Assembly (NCBI GenBank): GCA_963555705.1
Contig: OY743190.1
Span: 18,855,491-18,919,490 of the forward strand
Direction of reading: 5' to 3'
Source of the DNA: Ligustrum vulgare
Lineage: Eukaryota; Streptophyta; Magnoliopsida; Lamiales; Oleaceae
Length of the DNA: 64,000 nt
Shown: positions 9,370 to 21,601 of the stretch, piece after piece
Layout of the letters: every line of letters starts with the position of its first letter
Numbering within the stretch: the stretch's first letter is position 1
Notes under the pieces: model-generated
What the model was told of the DNA's origin: nothing
The model's input: the letters and a program-made list of their open reading frames with translations, nothing else
Database searches by the model: none
Made by a program: the position numbers and the translations under genes

Positions 9370-9378
9370 CTATTTAAA
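9370..9378 (-). promoter_or_regulatory. TATA-like box upstream of LOG (unit 2)
   Basis: Minus-strand TTTAAATAG at the same distance from the ATG as in unit 1. The poly-A run beside it is 2 nt longer here, which accounts for the 6666-bp period. Confidence 0.45.
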
Positions 9379-9602
9379 GCCGGAAAAAAAAAAAATTTAC
9401 TGTTTTTGATTGATTCTGAAAAAGTAAAGATTTACTTTTGACAAAATCAGCCCACTTTTGAATATTTTTATCGTATCGAGGCTGTCACCTTTCGGCGATT
9501 AAATATTTTATTTCCAGCTTTATCAAACCTCGAGAAAGGAAAAATATTTTTTATTTCCTAAACGCGTTAAAGAAAGCAGCAAAATATTTTAAAAGATTTA
9601 CC

Positions 9603-10154
9603 TTATATCATTGCTGAACTGCCAGAAGCCTCATTTTGTAAAACAGACTGGCAAACAGGATCTTTCGATATTATATTTTGGAGACTATAACGATTTTTGT
9701 CCTCGTTAAACTGAACGTATAAGGAGAGAAGTTCACGTTGCACATAACCACTTGGGTGCGTCTCAAGAGTCAGTCGAATATCATCCAAAGACTCCTTACT
9801 CAGTCCACCCTTTATGAATTCGATTTTATCATCTCGATTGGTAGAAGAATATCCTACTGTTTTGCAACGAGTATTACAATTCCAACGAGCACATTTGTAG
9901 CAACCACCCAGTCTTTTTGCTCTTCGTTTCTTTGCAAAAGTGCTTTTGCCTAAACCAGGCATGTGCTTTGGAAATGTTGATGGTAATTCACCAGATAGTC
10001 GAACCTTTGCTTCTATCAACCAGCGAACATCTTCTGGAACACCATGAGCCATCAGCAACCTCAATCTTTCGAGCCTTATTTTATAGATCTTTCTCAGATC
10101 ATTCATAGGAAGACTGGAATAATACTTGCGAATGTTAGAAAGAATGATATCCAT
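9603..10154 (-). CDS. Cysteine-rich nucleic-acid-binding-protein-like gene, retroelement copy 2
   Basis: 183 aa from the ATG at 10154. It differs from copy 1 by Val147 for Ala and by at least one silent change (ATT to ATC, near 9822). The basic stretch at 75-81 and all four cysteines (85, 88, 93, 97) are kept. Confidence 0.65.
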   Translation of the reverse strand: MDIILSNIRKYYSSLPMNDLRKIYKIRLERLRLLMAHGVPEDVRWLIEAKVRLSGELPSTFPKHMPGLGKSTFAKKRRAKRLGGCYKCARWNCNTRCKTVGYSSTNRDDKIEFIKGGLSKESLDDIRLTLETHPSGYVQRELLSLYVQFNEDKNRYSLQNIISKDPVCQSVLQNEASGSSAMI

Positions 10155-10186
10155 TGTTTGATGATTCAACCTCTTCTCAGCATGAA

Positions 10187-10196
10187 CTATTTAAAA
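10187..10196 (-). promoter_or_regulatory. TATA-like box upstream of the cysteine-rich gene (unit 2)
   Basis: Minus-strand TTTTAAATAG, 33 nt from the ATG, same as unit 1. Confidence 0.4.
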
Positions 10197-10752
10197 GCGC
10201 AAAGGATCTGAGTGAATCCGCGTGATGTTGTGACCAGCAAGAAAGCGCAGGATTATTTTAATGAAAAGAGGAGACAAGAAGTAATGCGCTGTTAAATTTT
10301 ATCGATATAGGAGATTTGATTGGAGATTTGGAATATTTTCTTGGATTATGGGTACTGATATTTTGTTTTAATAATGATAATCATGGTATAGTGTGATGAT
10401 ACGTGGAAAGTAAAATGAGTACCGTATTGAATCAGAATTCATACGTATATACAAGTGAAAGAAATACTTTGCAGGAAATGTGGTGATATTTGAGTTAAGA
10501 ATTTTAATTATTTGGGAGATATTTGTTTACTGAATTTTTGGGTTACAAATATTGGAAAGATAAGTTGATGATATTATGTTGATTTGTTATTGGGTATATT
10601 ACGTAGAGAAAATATTCAGGTAATTCTTTGATTATTTTGGGAATTTTCGATGATAAGTGACAAGTTACATGAATACTACAAGATATGATGAAATATCACA
10701 TACGATTGGGAATTTTCATTTTGATTCAGAAGAATTTATGAGTAGACATATG

Positions 10753-10866
10753 TCTATTATTGATAGAAAAGTCCATGTTCTTAAGAAAACAAAGTGATGC
10801 ATTTAGTCAAAGTCCAGTGGGTTAAATATGGTTGGGTTAAATATGGTAGCGATGATGCTACATAAG
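10753..10866 (+). pseudogene. Chromodomain relic of Tekay/Del pol, unit 2
   Basis: Same decayed ILDRxV / VKVQW / DDAT-stop-E remnant as unit 1, with the same stop and frame change. The decay therefore predates the tandem amplification. Confidence 0.75.
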
Positions 10867-10944
10867 AGAAGAAGAAGAGATTCTGATTAAGTATTCAGAA
10901 ATCATAAGATCAAGTAAGATTAATTTCGAGGACGAAATTATTTT

Positions 10945-10956
10945 AAGGGGGTAAGA
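10945..10956 (+). promoter_or_regulatory. Polypurine tract (unit 2)
   Basis: aagggggtaaga next to the LTR starting at 10958. Confidence 0.85.
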
Positions 10957-10957
10957 T

Positions 10958-13900
10958 TATAGCGACCCAGAATTTTTACGCAATTAATAATTATTTTAAT
11001 ATTTAGAAAATTGTGTTGCTACTATTTCACTCATTGTTTTGAAATTAACGCCGCGACGGATTCGTCTAGCCAAGTCAAGAAATATCGAATTTGTTCGATT
11101 TTAAATTAAAATCCGAATTTCTAAAATTATGTTATTTTAATTATTTATTCAAAGTATTATTTTCAAAATCATTTTTGAATTCCAAATTTATTAAAATATC
11201 TCAATGTTCCTTATTCAAATTATTTCAAGTCCAAATACGTAATTCAATTTTTATCTCAATATTTATTTATTTTAAAATTTGATTGTATCTAATTAAACCA
11301 AATTTTCTCCCCATGTTTTCATATCTTTACACCATTTTCTTTATTCCTCTTTCCATCTCATTATACAACACATCTCCTTTTTCTTTTCACAAAACCTAAT
11401 CATTTTATTCTAAAACCTTACACCTAATCTAATTCCTACCCAACCTAAAACTCCACCACCCGTATGCATTCATTATGTTGCAAGAACATAATGATTATAT
11501 TCTCCATGATCATCACAAAACATTATCACAAACACAAAATTATGTCTCCACCCACGGTTTCATCTACCACACTCCCACATCACCTATATCATTATCAGGA
11601 TCACTGCCATAACCATTACCTTCTGCCCAAGTTGAACTCTAAATCATTTACGCCATCATTCTGCCAATCCAACCGTCGAGCCTGCAGATTTGTCAAGAAT
11701 CTCAATCAACATACCATGTAATATTTCAATCTCTTGAACCATTTCCATTCATCACCATTTTGCAGCCATCACCACTGCCAATCGATCAAGCTGAATCAGA
11801 TAATCAACCAACTGCCGAATCATAGCCACGGTCGAGAACAACCTCACTGCAACCACTGATCTACCAGCCAACCTCCATATCCTCCTGCAGCAACCCTAAC
11901 TCACCAATTCCACTATCACCACAATGTCAACCTGCACCATCATCACCGAATCAAACAGCAACCATGACCCTCTCCATCATCAAGTCCACCATTGTCAAGC
12001 CACCAAAACAAAGTTTTCAGTTCAACATTTAAACTGCAATTTCTCAATCCAATCCCAGATTTCGGTTTTGAAACAAATCAAACCACAATCATCCAAATCA
12101 AATAGCCCAAATACTTACCTTCGACCGCCGCCAGTAACCGGAATTGTAGCCGGAGAAATCACGACCTAAACCGTGAACTCTAACCTCGGTTTCATTGTGA
12201 ATCAGCAACTCCAAATCGCGAACCCTAGCCTCGGGTCACTCTTCGATTTCGCACCAAAATTTGTACCAAATCTACCCAAACTTGACAACCCTATTTAACC
12301 ACCTTTTGCCGCACCCAGCGCCGGTGTTGCGCCGGCGAGTCACCGGCTGAAGGTCGGATTTTGGCTTGAATCGCCTCTCGCCGTCTCTGCTCTCGTCCTA
12401 ACTCTCTCTCTCTGATTTGCGAAAATATAGAGAGAAGAAGATAAAAATCTGATTTTAATAACTTTCAAAATTTGCGCGTCAGTCCCTGAAGTTTTAAAGC
12501 CTTTCAATTCAGTCCCTATGTTTTAAAATGTCTTAAATTCAGCCCTTTCAATTCTTTTTAAAGGTTTTCAAATCAGTTCCCAACTTTTAAAGTTATCAAA
12601 ATCAGCCCCCAAGTTTTAAATGATTTTATTCAGCCTTCATTTTCAAAATCTATTATTTCAGTCCCTGCTAATTTACTTTATTTTGATTTTAAGCTCAAGT
12701 TTCAAAAGTATTCATTTTAGTCCATCAAGTTTCAAAAGTATTCATTTTAATCCCTCAACTTTCAAAACATCAATTTTAGTCCTCAAATTATAATTTATCA
12801 TTTTGAACTATATATTCGATAGACTAAAGTGACTTATTGGCTAAGACGAAGCGTACGGAGAATTTAAAGAAATTGAAGTCATTCCCGCTCAACTTTGCAC
12901 TCGTCGGATTTGAGGTAGACTCGCACTTATTAATTGATTTAAATTATGATTTCATATAAATGTCATGTGACTTGTGAAAGTCAATTTTTAAGAAAAAACA
13001 AGTATGTTTTTATGAAAGGTAAATATACCTTATGTTTTTATGAAAAGTAAGTATACCCTATGTTTTTACGATAATGTTTTATATGTTTTGGATCATTGCT
13101 ACACATAAGAATTCTTGCCACCTAAGTTCGGTAAAATTCTTGTGTCTCCATAAGTTTATGAGGATTTACCACCTAAGTTCGGTAAAATTCCTGTCTTTCC
13201 ATATGTTTATGAGGATTTACCACCTAAGTTCGGTAAAATTCCTGTCGCGTATGTTTATGAGGATTTCGATCCTATCTTATGTTATGATGGAAATGATCCC
13301 TATGAATTTCATGAATTATGTTTTGGTATACTTACTGTTATTATGATCTTACTGTGATTTTATTGTTATTATGGTTTTACTGCATAAGAATTCTTGCCAC
13401 CTAAGTTCGGTAAAGTTCTTGTGTCTATTTATGTTTATGAGGATTTCAATCCTATCTTATGTTATGCTTTCAAAAGAAATTATGCTTGGCATAATTAAAA
13501 TGTTTTTATAAGTATATGGTTTTCAAAGAGCTGTTTTCAAAGAGCTATTTTCAAAGAGCCTATGATTTGTAAAATATGTCCCGTGCTGTAATGCACAATA
13601 TGAGTTTTATCAAGAGCAGTTTTATAAAGAAGCTCTATCAATGCCCGTTTTATAAAGAGCCGGGATTTATGTGTTTAATCATCTTATAAATTAAATTAAT
13701 TTGCGATGAGTCTACTGAGTATTTCCCCCATGAAATACTCACCCTACTTTTTAACAGTTTTGCAGATTTCGGAGACGGTGGCGAGCGATGAATGATGGTG
13801 GCAATAATCGTTAAACGGTTGAAAGTTTGACGTTAATGATTTCCGTATTTTTTCCAAACAATCGAATAATTTAGAGAAGTTCATTTATTTGAGAAATTAT

Positions 13901-14109
13901 GACATTGTCAATTTCTTTACAAAAATTAATGGTTCGATTTACTATTTCAAATGGTTTCATAAATGTTTTCAATTTTATCGGCCATTACAGTTTATTTAAT
14001 GTTGCCAAAAATGAATTTCAACTATTTCTTCCGCAAAAAAAATATTATTCGAAAAATTTAGACAGAAAATGACGTAGTGAATCGGGTATACGGAACTCGG
14101 GGCGCTACA
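10958..14109 (+). mobile_element. Full 3152-bp LTR (copy 2), shared by units 2 and 3
   Basis: Same length and ends as copy 1; no difference was noticed over the parts compared. LTR identity this high indicates very recent origin or gene conversion. Confidence 0.9.
13118..13270 (+). repeat. 51-bp minisatellite in LTR copy 2
   Basis: Same three-unit array as in copy 1. Confidence 0.9.
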
Positions 14110-14111
14110 AG

Positions 14112-14124
14112 TTGGTATCAGAGC
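14112..14124 (+). promoter_or_regulatory. Primer-binding site, initiator Met tRNA (unit 3)
   Basis: ttggtatcagagc, 2 nt after the LTR end at 14109. Confidence 0.9.
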
Positions 14125-15088
14125 TAGTCTGCGTTTCTGTAGACTGGAAAAATTTTCAAAAAGAATTTTTAAGAAATATTTTCCATTATAAGATTTTTAT
14201 TGATGAAGATTGCCACTGCCATCATTCGTTCCACCAACTCCGAGGTAAAGAAGTTTATGATGTTTAAAGTTATTTCAGTATTTCGAATACTCATTTTATT
14301 AATTTATGAGAAAGAATGAAGAGTATTTCGGATACTTATGATTTATGAGAAATAAGAATGTATTTCTTTGAAAATAATGATGTTGTTATGCTTTGTCATA
14401 ACTTATATGCTTTAATGTATGATTATGAGAAATTTTTTTAAAGAAAGAAAACGAGTGTTGAGCATAATGGGAATAATATGATTTTATTGAGAATTAAGTA
14501 ATGGATATTATGTTGAGTAAGTGAATTATTTCCTCTATTTTGAAGAGAAATTTATTATGAAGTTTGGCCTTGTGAATATTTTGGGAATATGATTTATGGC
14601 ATATATTTATAAGTATGAGTTATCTTTTGAGCCATTAAGGTATCGAAGGAAGTGATATTGTGATATTGAAAAAAATATAATTTGAAATTGTTATGTTGAG
14701 GAATTATGAATTGAATTATGGGATATTTTTGATGATATTGAAGTGTTGGAATCGTTTTCAATATTTTAGATCGTTGTGATCAAATGTGGAGTTATTTGTT
14801 ATTGTGAGTTATGAAGTATGCTTATGTTTTGGGATAAGTCCAAATTACAAGGGAAACTCTGTTCAGAATTTTATCAATTGGAATTAAGAGCATGATATGA
14901 TAAGCATCTGCTAAAGAATTAAGGTTAGACATGCAAGTTCATTTACATCACAAACGAGATTTGGTTGATGATAGCAGAGATTTTATTATTTTCTCATAAG
15001 GAGAACACACAAGAGTCACACTGGAAAGGAAATACATGAAACACATGAAAGCATAAGAGAAAAACATGGAAAGATCCTCAGAATGAGA

Positions 15089-15296
15089 GATGTGTTTCCG
15101 GAGTAGCCGTATCCTACCACCTCTGATCTTTTGAGGAAATAAAGAAACCTTCAAAGAGGTGTGTTTCGAGAGTAAGAATACTCCGTAATCTACCACCTGG
15201 AACCTTTGAGGTACACACAAGATTTAAACATTAAGGAAATCCTAGTAAATGGAGGGGTGTCTCGAGAGTGAGAATACTCCGTACTCTACCCCCACC
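15089..15296 (-). repeat. Three degenerate ~40-bp repeats downstream of LOG (unit 3)
   Basis: Same blocks as in units 1 and 2, in the presumed 3' UTR of LOG copy 3. Confidence 0.6.
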
Positions 15297-15307
15297 TATT
15301 CTAAGAT

Positions 15308-15961
15308 TCACAGAGTTAAATTTACATTAACCGGACTCCATTTTCGCTTGATTCCCCTTCCTTGCGACCAATCTATCTTAACCCCTGCTGGATCTTGTAT
15401 TGAGATATATGACTGCAGCTTATCCAGTAGTTCATCAATAGTAGGAGCAGAAATAAGAAGCCTTCTGGAAAATGGAGAGATGAATCCCTGTTCCACAGCA
15501 TAATCAAGAAAGGTTAACAAACCATCAAAGAAATTGTTAACATTCAGAAGCCCAATAGGCTTAGTATGGAGATCTAGTTGAGCCCACGAGGTAATGTTAA
15601 AGATTTCTTCTAAGGTACCAAAACCTCCGGGCAGGGCTATAAAGGCATCAGAACCATATAGCATACAAGTTATGCGTTCATGGATGGATAAGGTTTGAAC
15701 TTCATGCCCTCGTGTTTTGCCTGCAACATCTACCAAAGGGACAGGTATGACACCGATTACTTTTGATTTCTCTGCAAGAGCAGATTGGGAAACACAACCC
15801 ATTAGACCACTGCTACCACCCCCATATACAAGAGTGATACCTTTTTCCCCCAGTTTCTTTCCAAGATCTACAGCCGCTTCTAGATAACCGAAGCCTTTCC
15901 CTACTTTTGATCCACAAAATACACAAATAGTTTTGATCTGTCGAAGTTTTGGTGCTTCCAT
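15308..15961 (-). CDS. LOG: LOG-type cytokinin-activating enzyme, retroelement copy 3
   Basis: The protein is identical to copies 1 and 2, and the nucleotides match copy 2 at the sites that separate copy 1. Units 2 and 3 are therefore the closest pair. Confidence 0.9.
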   Translation of the reverse strand: MEAPKLRQIKTICVFCGSKVGKGFGYLEAAVDLGKKLGEKGITLVYGGGSSGLMGCVSQSALAEKSKVIGVIPVPLVDVAGKTRGHEVQTLSIHERITCMLYGSDAFIALPGGFGTLEEIFNITSWAQLDLHTKPIGLLNVNNFFDGLLTFLDYAVEQGFISPFSRRLLISAPTIDELLDKLQSYISIQDPAGVKIDWSQGRGIKRKWSPVNVNLTL

Positions 15962-16035
15962 CTTTGATAGTAAAGAAGGGAAAACTTACGAAGAAGATGT
16001 GATTTTGGGATGCCTGAACTATGAAATATGTTTGG

Positions 16036-16044
16036 CTATTTAAA
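16036..16044 (-). promoter_or_regulatory. TATA-like box upstream of LOG (unit 3)
   Basis: Minus-strand TTTAAATAG, same position relative to LOG as in the other units. Confidence 0.45.
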
Positions 16045-16268
16045 GCCGGAAAAAAAAAAAATTTACTGTTTTTGATTGATTCTGAAAAAGTAAAGATTTA
16101 CTTTTGACAAAATCAGCCCACTTTTGAATATTTTTATCGTATCGAGGCTGTCACCTTTCGGCGATTAAATATTTTATTTCCAGCTTTATCAAACCTCGAG
16201 AAAGGAAAAATATTTTTTATTTCCTAAACGCGTTAAAGAAAGCAGCAAAATATTTTAAAAGATTTACC

Positions 16269-16820
16269 TTATATCATTGCTGAACTGCCAGAAGCCTCAT
16301 TTTGTAAAACAGACTGGCAAACAGGATCTTTCGATATTATATTTTGGAGACTATAACGATTTTTGTCCTCGTTAAACTGAACGTATAAGGAGAGAAGTTC
16401 ACGTTGCACATAACCACTTGGGTGCGTCTCAAGAGTCAGTCGAATATCATCCAAAGACTCCTTACTCAGTCCACCCTTTATGAATTCGATTTTATCATCT
16501 CGATTGGTAGAAGAATATCCTACTGTTTTGCAACGAGTATTACAATTCCAACGAGCACATTTGTAGCAACCACCCAGTCTTTTTGCTCTTCGTTTCTTTG
16601 CAAAAGTGCTTTTGCCTAAACCAGGCATGTGCTTTGGAAATGTTGATGGTAATTCACCAGATAGTCGAACCTTTGCTTCTATCAACCAGCGAACATCTTC
16701 TGGAACACCATGAGCCATCAGCAACCTCAATCTTTCGAGCCTTATTTTATAGATCTTTCTCAGATCATTCATAGGAAGACTGGAATAATACTTGCGAATG
16801 TTAGAAAGAATGATATCCAT
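16269..16820 (-). CDS. Cysteine-rich nucleic-acid-binding-protein-like gene, retroelement copy 3
   Basis: 183 aa from the ATG at 16820, identical to copy 2 (Val147). The basic stretch and C-x2-C-x4-C-x3-C are intact. Confidence 0.65.
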   Translation of the reverse strand: MDIILSNIRKYYSSLPMNDLRKIYKIRLERLRLLMAHGVPEDVRWLIEAKVRLSGELPSTFPKHMPGLGKSTFAKKRRAKRLGGCYKCARWNCNTRCKTVGYSSTNRDDKIEFIKGGLSKESLDDIRLTLETHPSGYVQRELLSLYVQFNEDKNRYSLQNIISKDPVCQSVLQNEASGSSAMI

Positions 16821-16852
16821 TGTTTGATGATTCAACCTCTTCTCAGCATGAA

Positions 16853-16862
16853 CTATTTAAAA
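16853..16862 (-). promoter_or_regulatory. TATA-like box upstream of the cysteine-rich gene (unit 3)
   Basis: Minus-strand TTTTAAATAG, 33 nt from the ATG. Confidence 0.4.
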
Positions 16863-17418
16863 GCGCAAAGGATCTGAGTGAATCCGCGTGATGTTGTGAC
16901 CAGCAAGAAAGCGCAGGATTATTTTAATGAAAAGAGGAGACAAGAAGTAATGCGCTGTTAAATTTTATCGATATAGGAGATTTGATTGGAGATTTGGAAT
17001 ATTTTCTTGGATTATGGGTACTGATATTTTGTTTTAATAATGATAATCATGGTATAGTGTGATGATACGTGGAAAGTAAAATGAGTACCGTATTGAATCA
17101 GAATTCATACGTATATACAAGTGAAAGAAATACTTTGCAGGAAATGTGGTGATATTTGAGTTAAGAATTTTAATTATTTGGGAGATATTTGTTTACTGAA
17201 TTTTTGGGTTACAAATATTGGAAAGATAAGTTGATGATATTATGTTGATTTGTTATTGGGTATATTACGTAGAGAAAATATTCAGGTAATTCTTTGATTA
17301 TTTTGGGAATTTTCGATGATAAGTGACAAGTTACATGAATACTACAAGATATGATGAAATATCACATACGATTGGGAATTTTCATTTTGATTCAGAAGAA
17401 TTTATGAGTAGACATATG

Positions 17419-17532
17419 TCTATTATTGATAGAAAAGTCCATGTTCTTAAGAAAACAAAGTGATGCATTTAGTCAAAGTCCAGTGGGTTAAATATGGTTG
17501 GGTTAAATATGGTAGCGATGATGCTACATAAG
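17419..17532 (+). pseudogene. Chromodomain relic of Tekay/Del pol, unit 3
   Basis: Same decayed remnant as in units 1 and 2. Confidence 0.75.
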
Positions 17533-17610
17533 AGAAGAAGAAGAGATTCTGATTAAGTATTCAGAAATCATAAGATCAAGTAAGATTAATTTCGAGGACG
17601 AAATTATTTT

Positions 17611-17622
17611 AAGGGGGTAAGA
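17611..17622 (+). promoter_or_regulatory. Polypurine tract (unit 3)
   Basis: aagggggtaaga next to the LTR starting at 17624. Confidence 0.85.
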
Positions 17623-17623
17623 T

Positions 17624-20167
17624 TATAGCGACCCAGAATTTTTACGCAATTAATAATTATTTTAATATTTAGAAAATTGTGTTGCTACTATTTCACTCAT
17701 TGTTTTGAAATTAACGCCGCGACGGATTCGTCTAGCCAAGTCAAGAAATATCGAATTTGTTCGATTTTAAATTAAAATCCGAATTTCTAAAATTATGTTA
17801 TTTTAATTATTTATTCAAAGTATTATTTTCAAAATCATTTTTGAATTCCAAATTTATTAAAATATCTCAATGTTCCTTATTCAAATTATTTCAAGTCCAA
17901 ATACGTAATTCAATTTTTATCTCAATATTTATTTATTTTAAAATTTGATTGTATCTAATTAAACCAAATTTTCTCCCCATGTTTTCATATCTTTACACCA
18001 TTTTCTTTATTCCTCTTTCCATCTCATTATACAACACATCTCCTTTTTCTTTTCACAAAACCTAATCATTTTATTCTAAAACCTTACACCTAATCTAATT
18101 CCTACCCAACCTAAAACTCCACCACCCGTATGCATTCATTATGTTGCAAGAACATAATGATTATATTCTCCATGATCATCACAAAACATTATCACAAACA
18201 CAAAATTATGTCTCCACCCACGGTTTCATCTACCACACTCCCACATCACCTATATCATTATCAGGATCACTGCCATAACCATTACCTTCTGCCCAAGTTG
18301 AACTCTAAATCATTTACGCCATCATTCTGCCAATCCAACCGTCGAGCCTGCAGATTTGTCAAGAATCTCAATCAACATACCATGTAATATTTCAATCTCT
18401 TGAACCATTTCCATTCATCACCATTTTGCAGCCATCACCACTGCCAATCGATCAAGCTGAATCAGATAATCAACCAACTGCCGAATCATAGCCACGGTCG
18501 AGAACAACCTCACTGCAACCACTGATCTACCAGCCAACCTCCATATCCTCCTGCAGCAACCCTAACTCACCAATTCCACTATCACCACAATGTCAACCTG
18601 CACCATCATCACCGAATCAAACAGCAACCATGACCCTCTCCATCATCAAGTCCACCATTGTCAAGCCACCAAAACAAAGTTTTCAGTTCAACATTTAAAC
18701 TGCAATTTCTCAATCCAATCCCAGATTTCGGTTTTGAAACAAATCAAACCACAATCATCCAAATCAAATAGCCCAAATACTTACCTTCGACCGCCGCCAG
18801 TAACCGGAATTGTAGCCGGAGAAATCACGACCTAAACCGTGAACTCTAACCTCGGTTTCATTGTGAATCAGCAACTCCAAATCGCGAACCCTAGCCTCGG
18901 GTCACTCTTCGATTTCGCACCAAAATTTGTACCAAATCTACCCAAACTTGACAACCCTATTTAACCACCTTTTGCCGCACCCAGCGCCGGTGTTGCGCCG
19001 GCGAGTCACCGGCTGAAGGTCGGATTTTGGCTTGAATCGCCTCTCGCCGTCTCTGCTCTCGTCCTAACTCTCTCTCTCTGATTTGCGAAAATATAGAGAG
19101 AAGAAGATAAAAATCTGATTTTAATAACTTTCAAAATTTGCGCGTCAGTCCCTGAAGTTTTAAAGCCTTTCAATTCAGTCCCTATGTTTTAAAATGTCTT
19201 AAATTCAGCCCTTTCAATTCTTTTTAAAGGTTTTCAAATCAGTTCCCAACTTTTAAAGTTATCAAAATCAGCCCCCAAGTTTTAAATGATTTTATTCAGC
19301 CTTCATTTTCAAAATCTATTATTTCAGTCCCTGCTAATTTACTTTATTTTGATTTTAAGCTCAAGTTTCAAAAGTATTCATTTTAGTCCATCAAGTTTCA
19401 AAAGTATTCATTTTAATCCCTCAACTTTCAAAACATCAATTTTAGTCCTCAAATTATAATTTATCATTTTGAACTATATATTCGATAGACTAAAGTGACT
19501 TATTGGCTAAGACGAAGCGTACGGAGAATTTAAAGAAATTGAAGTCATTCCCGCTCAACTTTGCACTCGTCGGATTTGAGGTAGACTCGCACTTATTAAT
19601 TGATTTAAATTATGATTTCATATAAATGTCATGTGACTTGTGAAAGTCAATTTTTAAGAAAAAACAAGTATGTTTTTATGAAAGGTAAATATACCTTATG
19701 TTTTTATGAAAAGTAAGTATACCCTATGTTTTTACGATAATGTTTTATATGTTTTGGATCATTGCTACACATAAGAATTCTTGCCACCTAAGTTCGGTAA
19801 AATTCTTGTGTCTCCATAAGTTTATGAGGATTTACCACCTAAGTTCGGTAAAATTCCTGTCTTTCCATATGTTTATGAGGATTTACCACCTAAGTTCGGT
19901 AAAATTCCTGTCGCGTATGTTTATGAGGATTTCGATCCTATCTTATGTTATGATGGAAATGATCCCTATGAATTTCATGAATTATGTTTTGGTATACTTA
20001 CTGTTATTATGATCTTACTGTGATTTTATTGTTATTATGGTTTTACTGCATAAGAATTCTTGCCACCTAAGTTCGGTAAAGTTCTTGTGTCTATTTATGT
20101 TTATGAGGATTTCAATCCTATCTTATGTTATGCTTTCAAAAGAAATTATGCTTGGCATAATTAAAAT
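17624..20167 (+). mobile_element. LTR copy 3, truncated at its 3' end
   Basis: The first 2544 bp of the 3152-bp LTR are present. Homology stops after ttaaaat at 20167, so 608 bp including the terminal CA are missing. The array's right edge is therefore a deletion or recombination junction, not a normal integration end; no target duplication can be assigned. Confidence 0.9.
19784..19936 (+). repeat. 51-bp minisatellite in LTR copy 3
   Basis: Same three-unit array as in the other LTRs. Confidence 0.9.
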
Positions 20168-20399
20168 AGACCGGAGCTGAAAGAGTTATTGTTAGTTCCA
20201 TTTAACTGACAAACATTCATAATCCCTACTAATCAAGCAGCTCCCAAGCCTAGTAAAAAAATGTAAAGAAAGTATAGAAGTTGGTTAAACAAGGAAAGGT
20301 ACCATTTCAACACCACTGCATGAACCGTATTAGGTCTCATTGTGCTCAAGCCTGCCACCATGTCTTTGTAAAGGTTTCTAAATCTGGATTTTATAATGG

Positions 20400-20403
<4 letters not shown>

Positions 20404-20471
<68 letters not shown>
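20404..20471. repeat. (GA)n microsatellite
   Basis: About 34 GA dinucleotides with one interruption (aagag near 20441). Confidence 0.95.
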
Positions 20472-20473
<2 letters not shown>

Positions 20474-21517
20474 GGTCAGTGAACCAAACAAATAAAAGAT
20501 AAGTGATGATTTTATGAACCATATGTTTCAACTATCAATTCTATTATATATCATTGTTCTACAATTCTAACAGAAAATAAATCACAAGTATGTAAAGAAA
20601 GAGAGCTAAAAATGGTGAAACAATTATTCCAAAAATAAAGGAAATAAAGTAATTTCCTCAATCTCAGATGATATTTTTTTTTTAACATTATCTGTGCAGA
20701 ACGTAATATAATTATGCACAAAGAGTGTGTTGTTCCTCTACTTCTAAGACGCCAGAAATAAACCATAAACGAAGAGCATTCCACGGCTTCCTTGATGTTT
20801 AAAAAAAATGAGGACAGACAGCGAAAAAGTAAACAAGATTCATAATTAGACTAAATATATCAAAGGTTTTTAAACTTAAAAGTATATGTCATGTTCGTAC
20901 TAATTTGAAGAACCTTAGTAATCCAATATAAAAACGTTGATCTTCATATTTTCTTCATGAAGAATAAAGTATGGGCTTAATGAGACACTTCTAAGAGACC
21001 ATAATGGAAAAAAAATACAGTTCAATACCCAAAAGTCAGTGGTAAGCCAAAAATCTTCCCTGCATTAGAAATCCATATATATATATAAAGCCTCATATAT
21101 ACTCAAAAAAGGAATTCCCACCTGCAAACATCATAAGCGATTTATACAAAATATACAGAAGATCACATAACGAAAAGAATAAACAGAATAAATCAAGCAC
21201 CTAAGAATAGAGATCTAAAAAAATAGGATAAATACATAAGAAGAATATGAAATTGTACATATTAGAGGTCGTCAATTTCCAATTTATGTGGAGAAGTCCT
21301 TTTTTTATTTGGTAAAACTTTACCAAAGTTCGAAAAAAAACTGGAAGAAACTTACAGAAGAAGAGTAAAATGACAAGCTAAGGATTCTAATTAAAGTCAC
21401 AATTTCTTTCATTTTTCCTCATCCACTGTGAACTAATTTAAGTGAATCAAGAATTTGTACCAGAAGAGAGATTATGTTCCGACCGATTTTCGGTTGGACC
21501 TTGTAAACTGGTTTAAG

Positions 21518-21601
21518 TCAAAATGAAAGCAATTAAGAATCAAAATCAAAATGAAAGTAATTAAGAATCAAAATCAAAATGAAAGAAATTAAGAATCACG
21601 A
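21518..21601. repeat. 28-bp tandem repeat, 3 units
   Basis: Three units of tcaaaatgaaagYaattaag plus aatcaaaa, differing at one or two bases. Confidence 0.85.

Larger units (their letters stand above)
1..20167 (+). repeat. Head-to-tail tandem array of a gene-carrying LTR retroelement
   Basis: The same sequence recurs with offsets of 6664 bp (unit 1 to 2) and 6666 bp (unit 2 to 3); the 2-bp difference is in a poly-A run near 2720/9384. Three full internal regions are present, separated by shared LTRs, with partial LTRs at both ends. Only a handful of substitutions separate the units, so the amplification is recent or the locus is being homogenised. Each unit has, in order, LTR, primer site, antisense LOG gene, antisense cysteine-rich protein gene, chromodomain relic, polypurine tract. 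The layout fits unequal LTR-LTR recombination or integration of a multimer. An assembly duplication cannot be excluded, but unit-specific SNPs argue against exact copying. The array continues left of the window. Confidence 0.95.

Noticed and set aside
1..20167. Integrated DNA virus or pararetrovirus genome repeated in tandem
   Set aside because: LTR termini, initiator-Met-tRNA primer site, polypurine tract and the Tekay chromodomain relic fit an LTR retrotransposon; no viral movement, coat or replication gene is present.
20281..20502. 73-aa frame with an Arg-Glu repeat
   Set aside because: Translation of the GA microsatellite.
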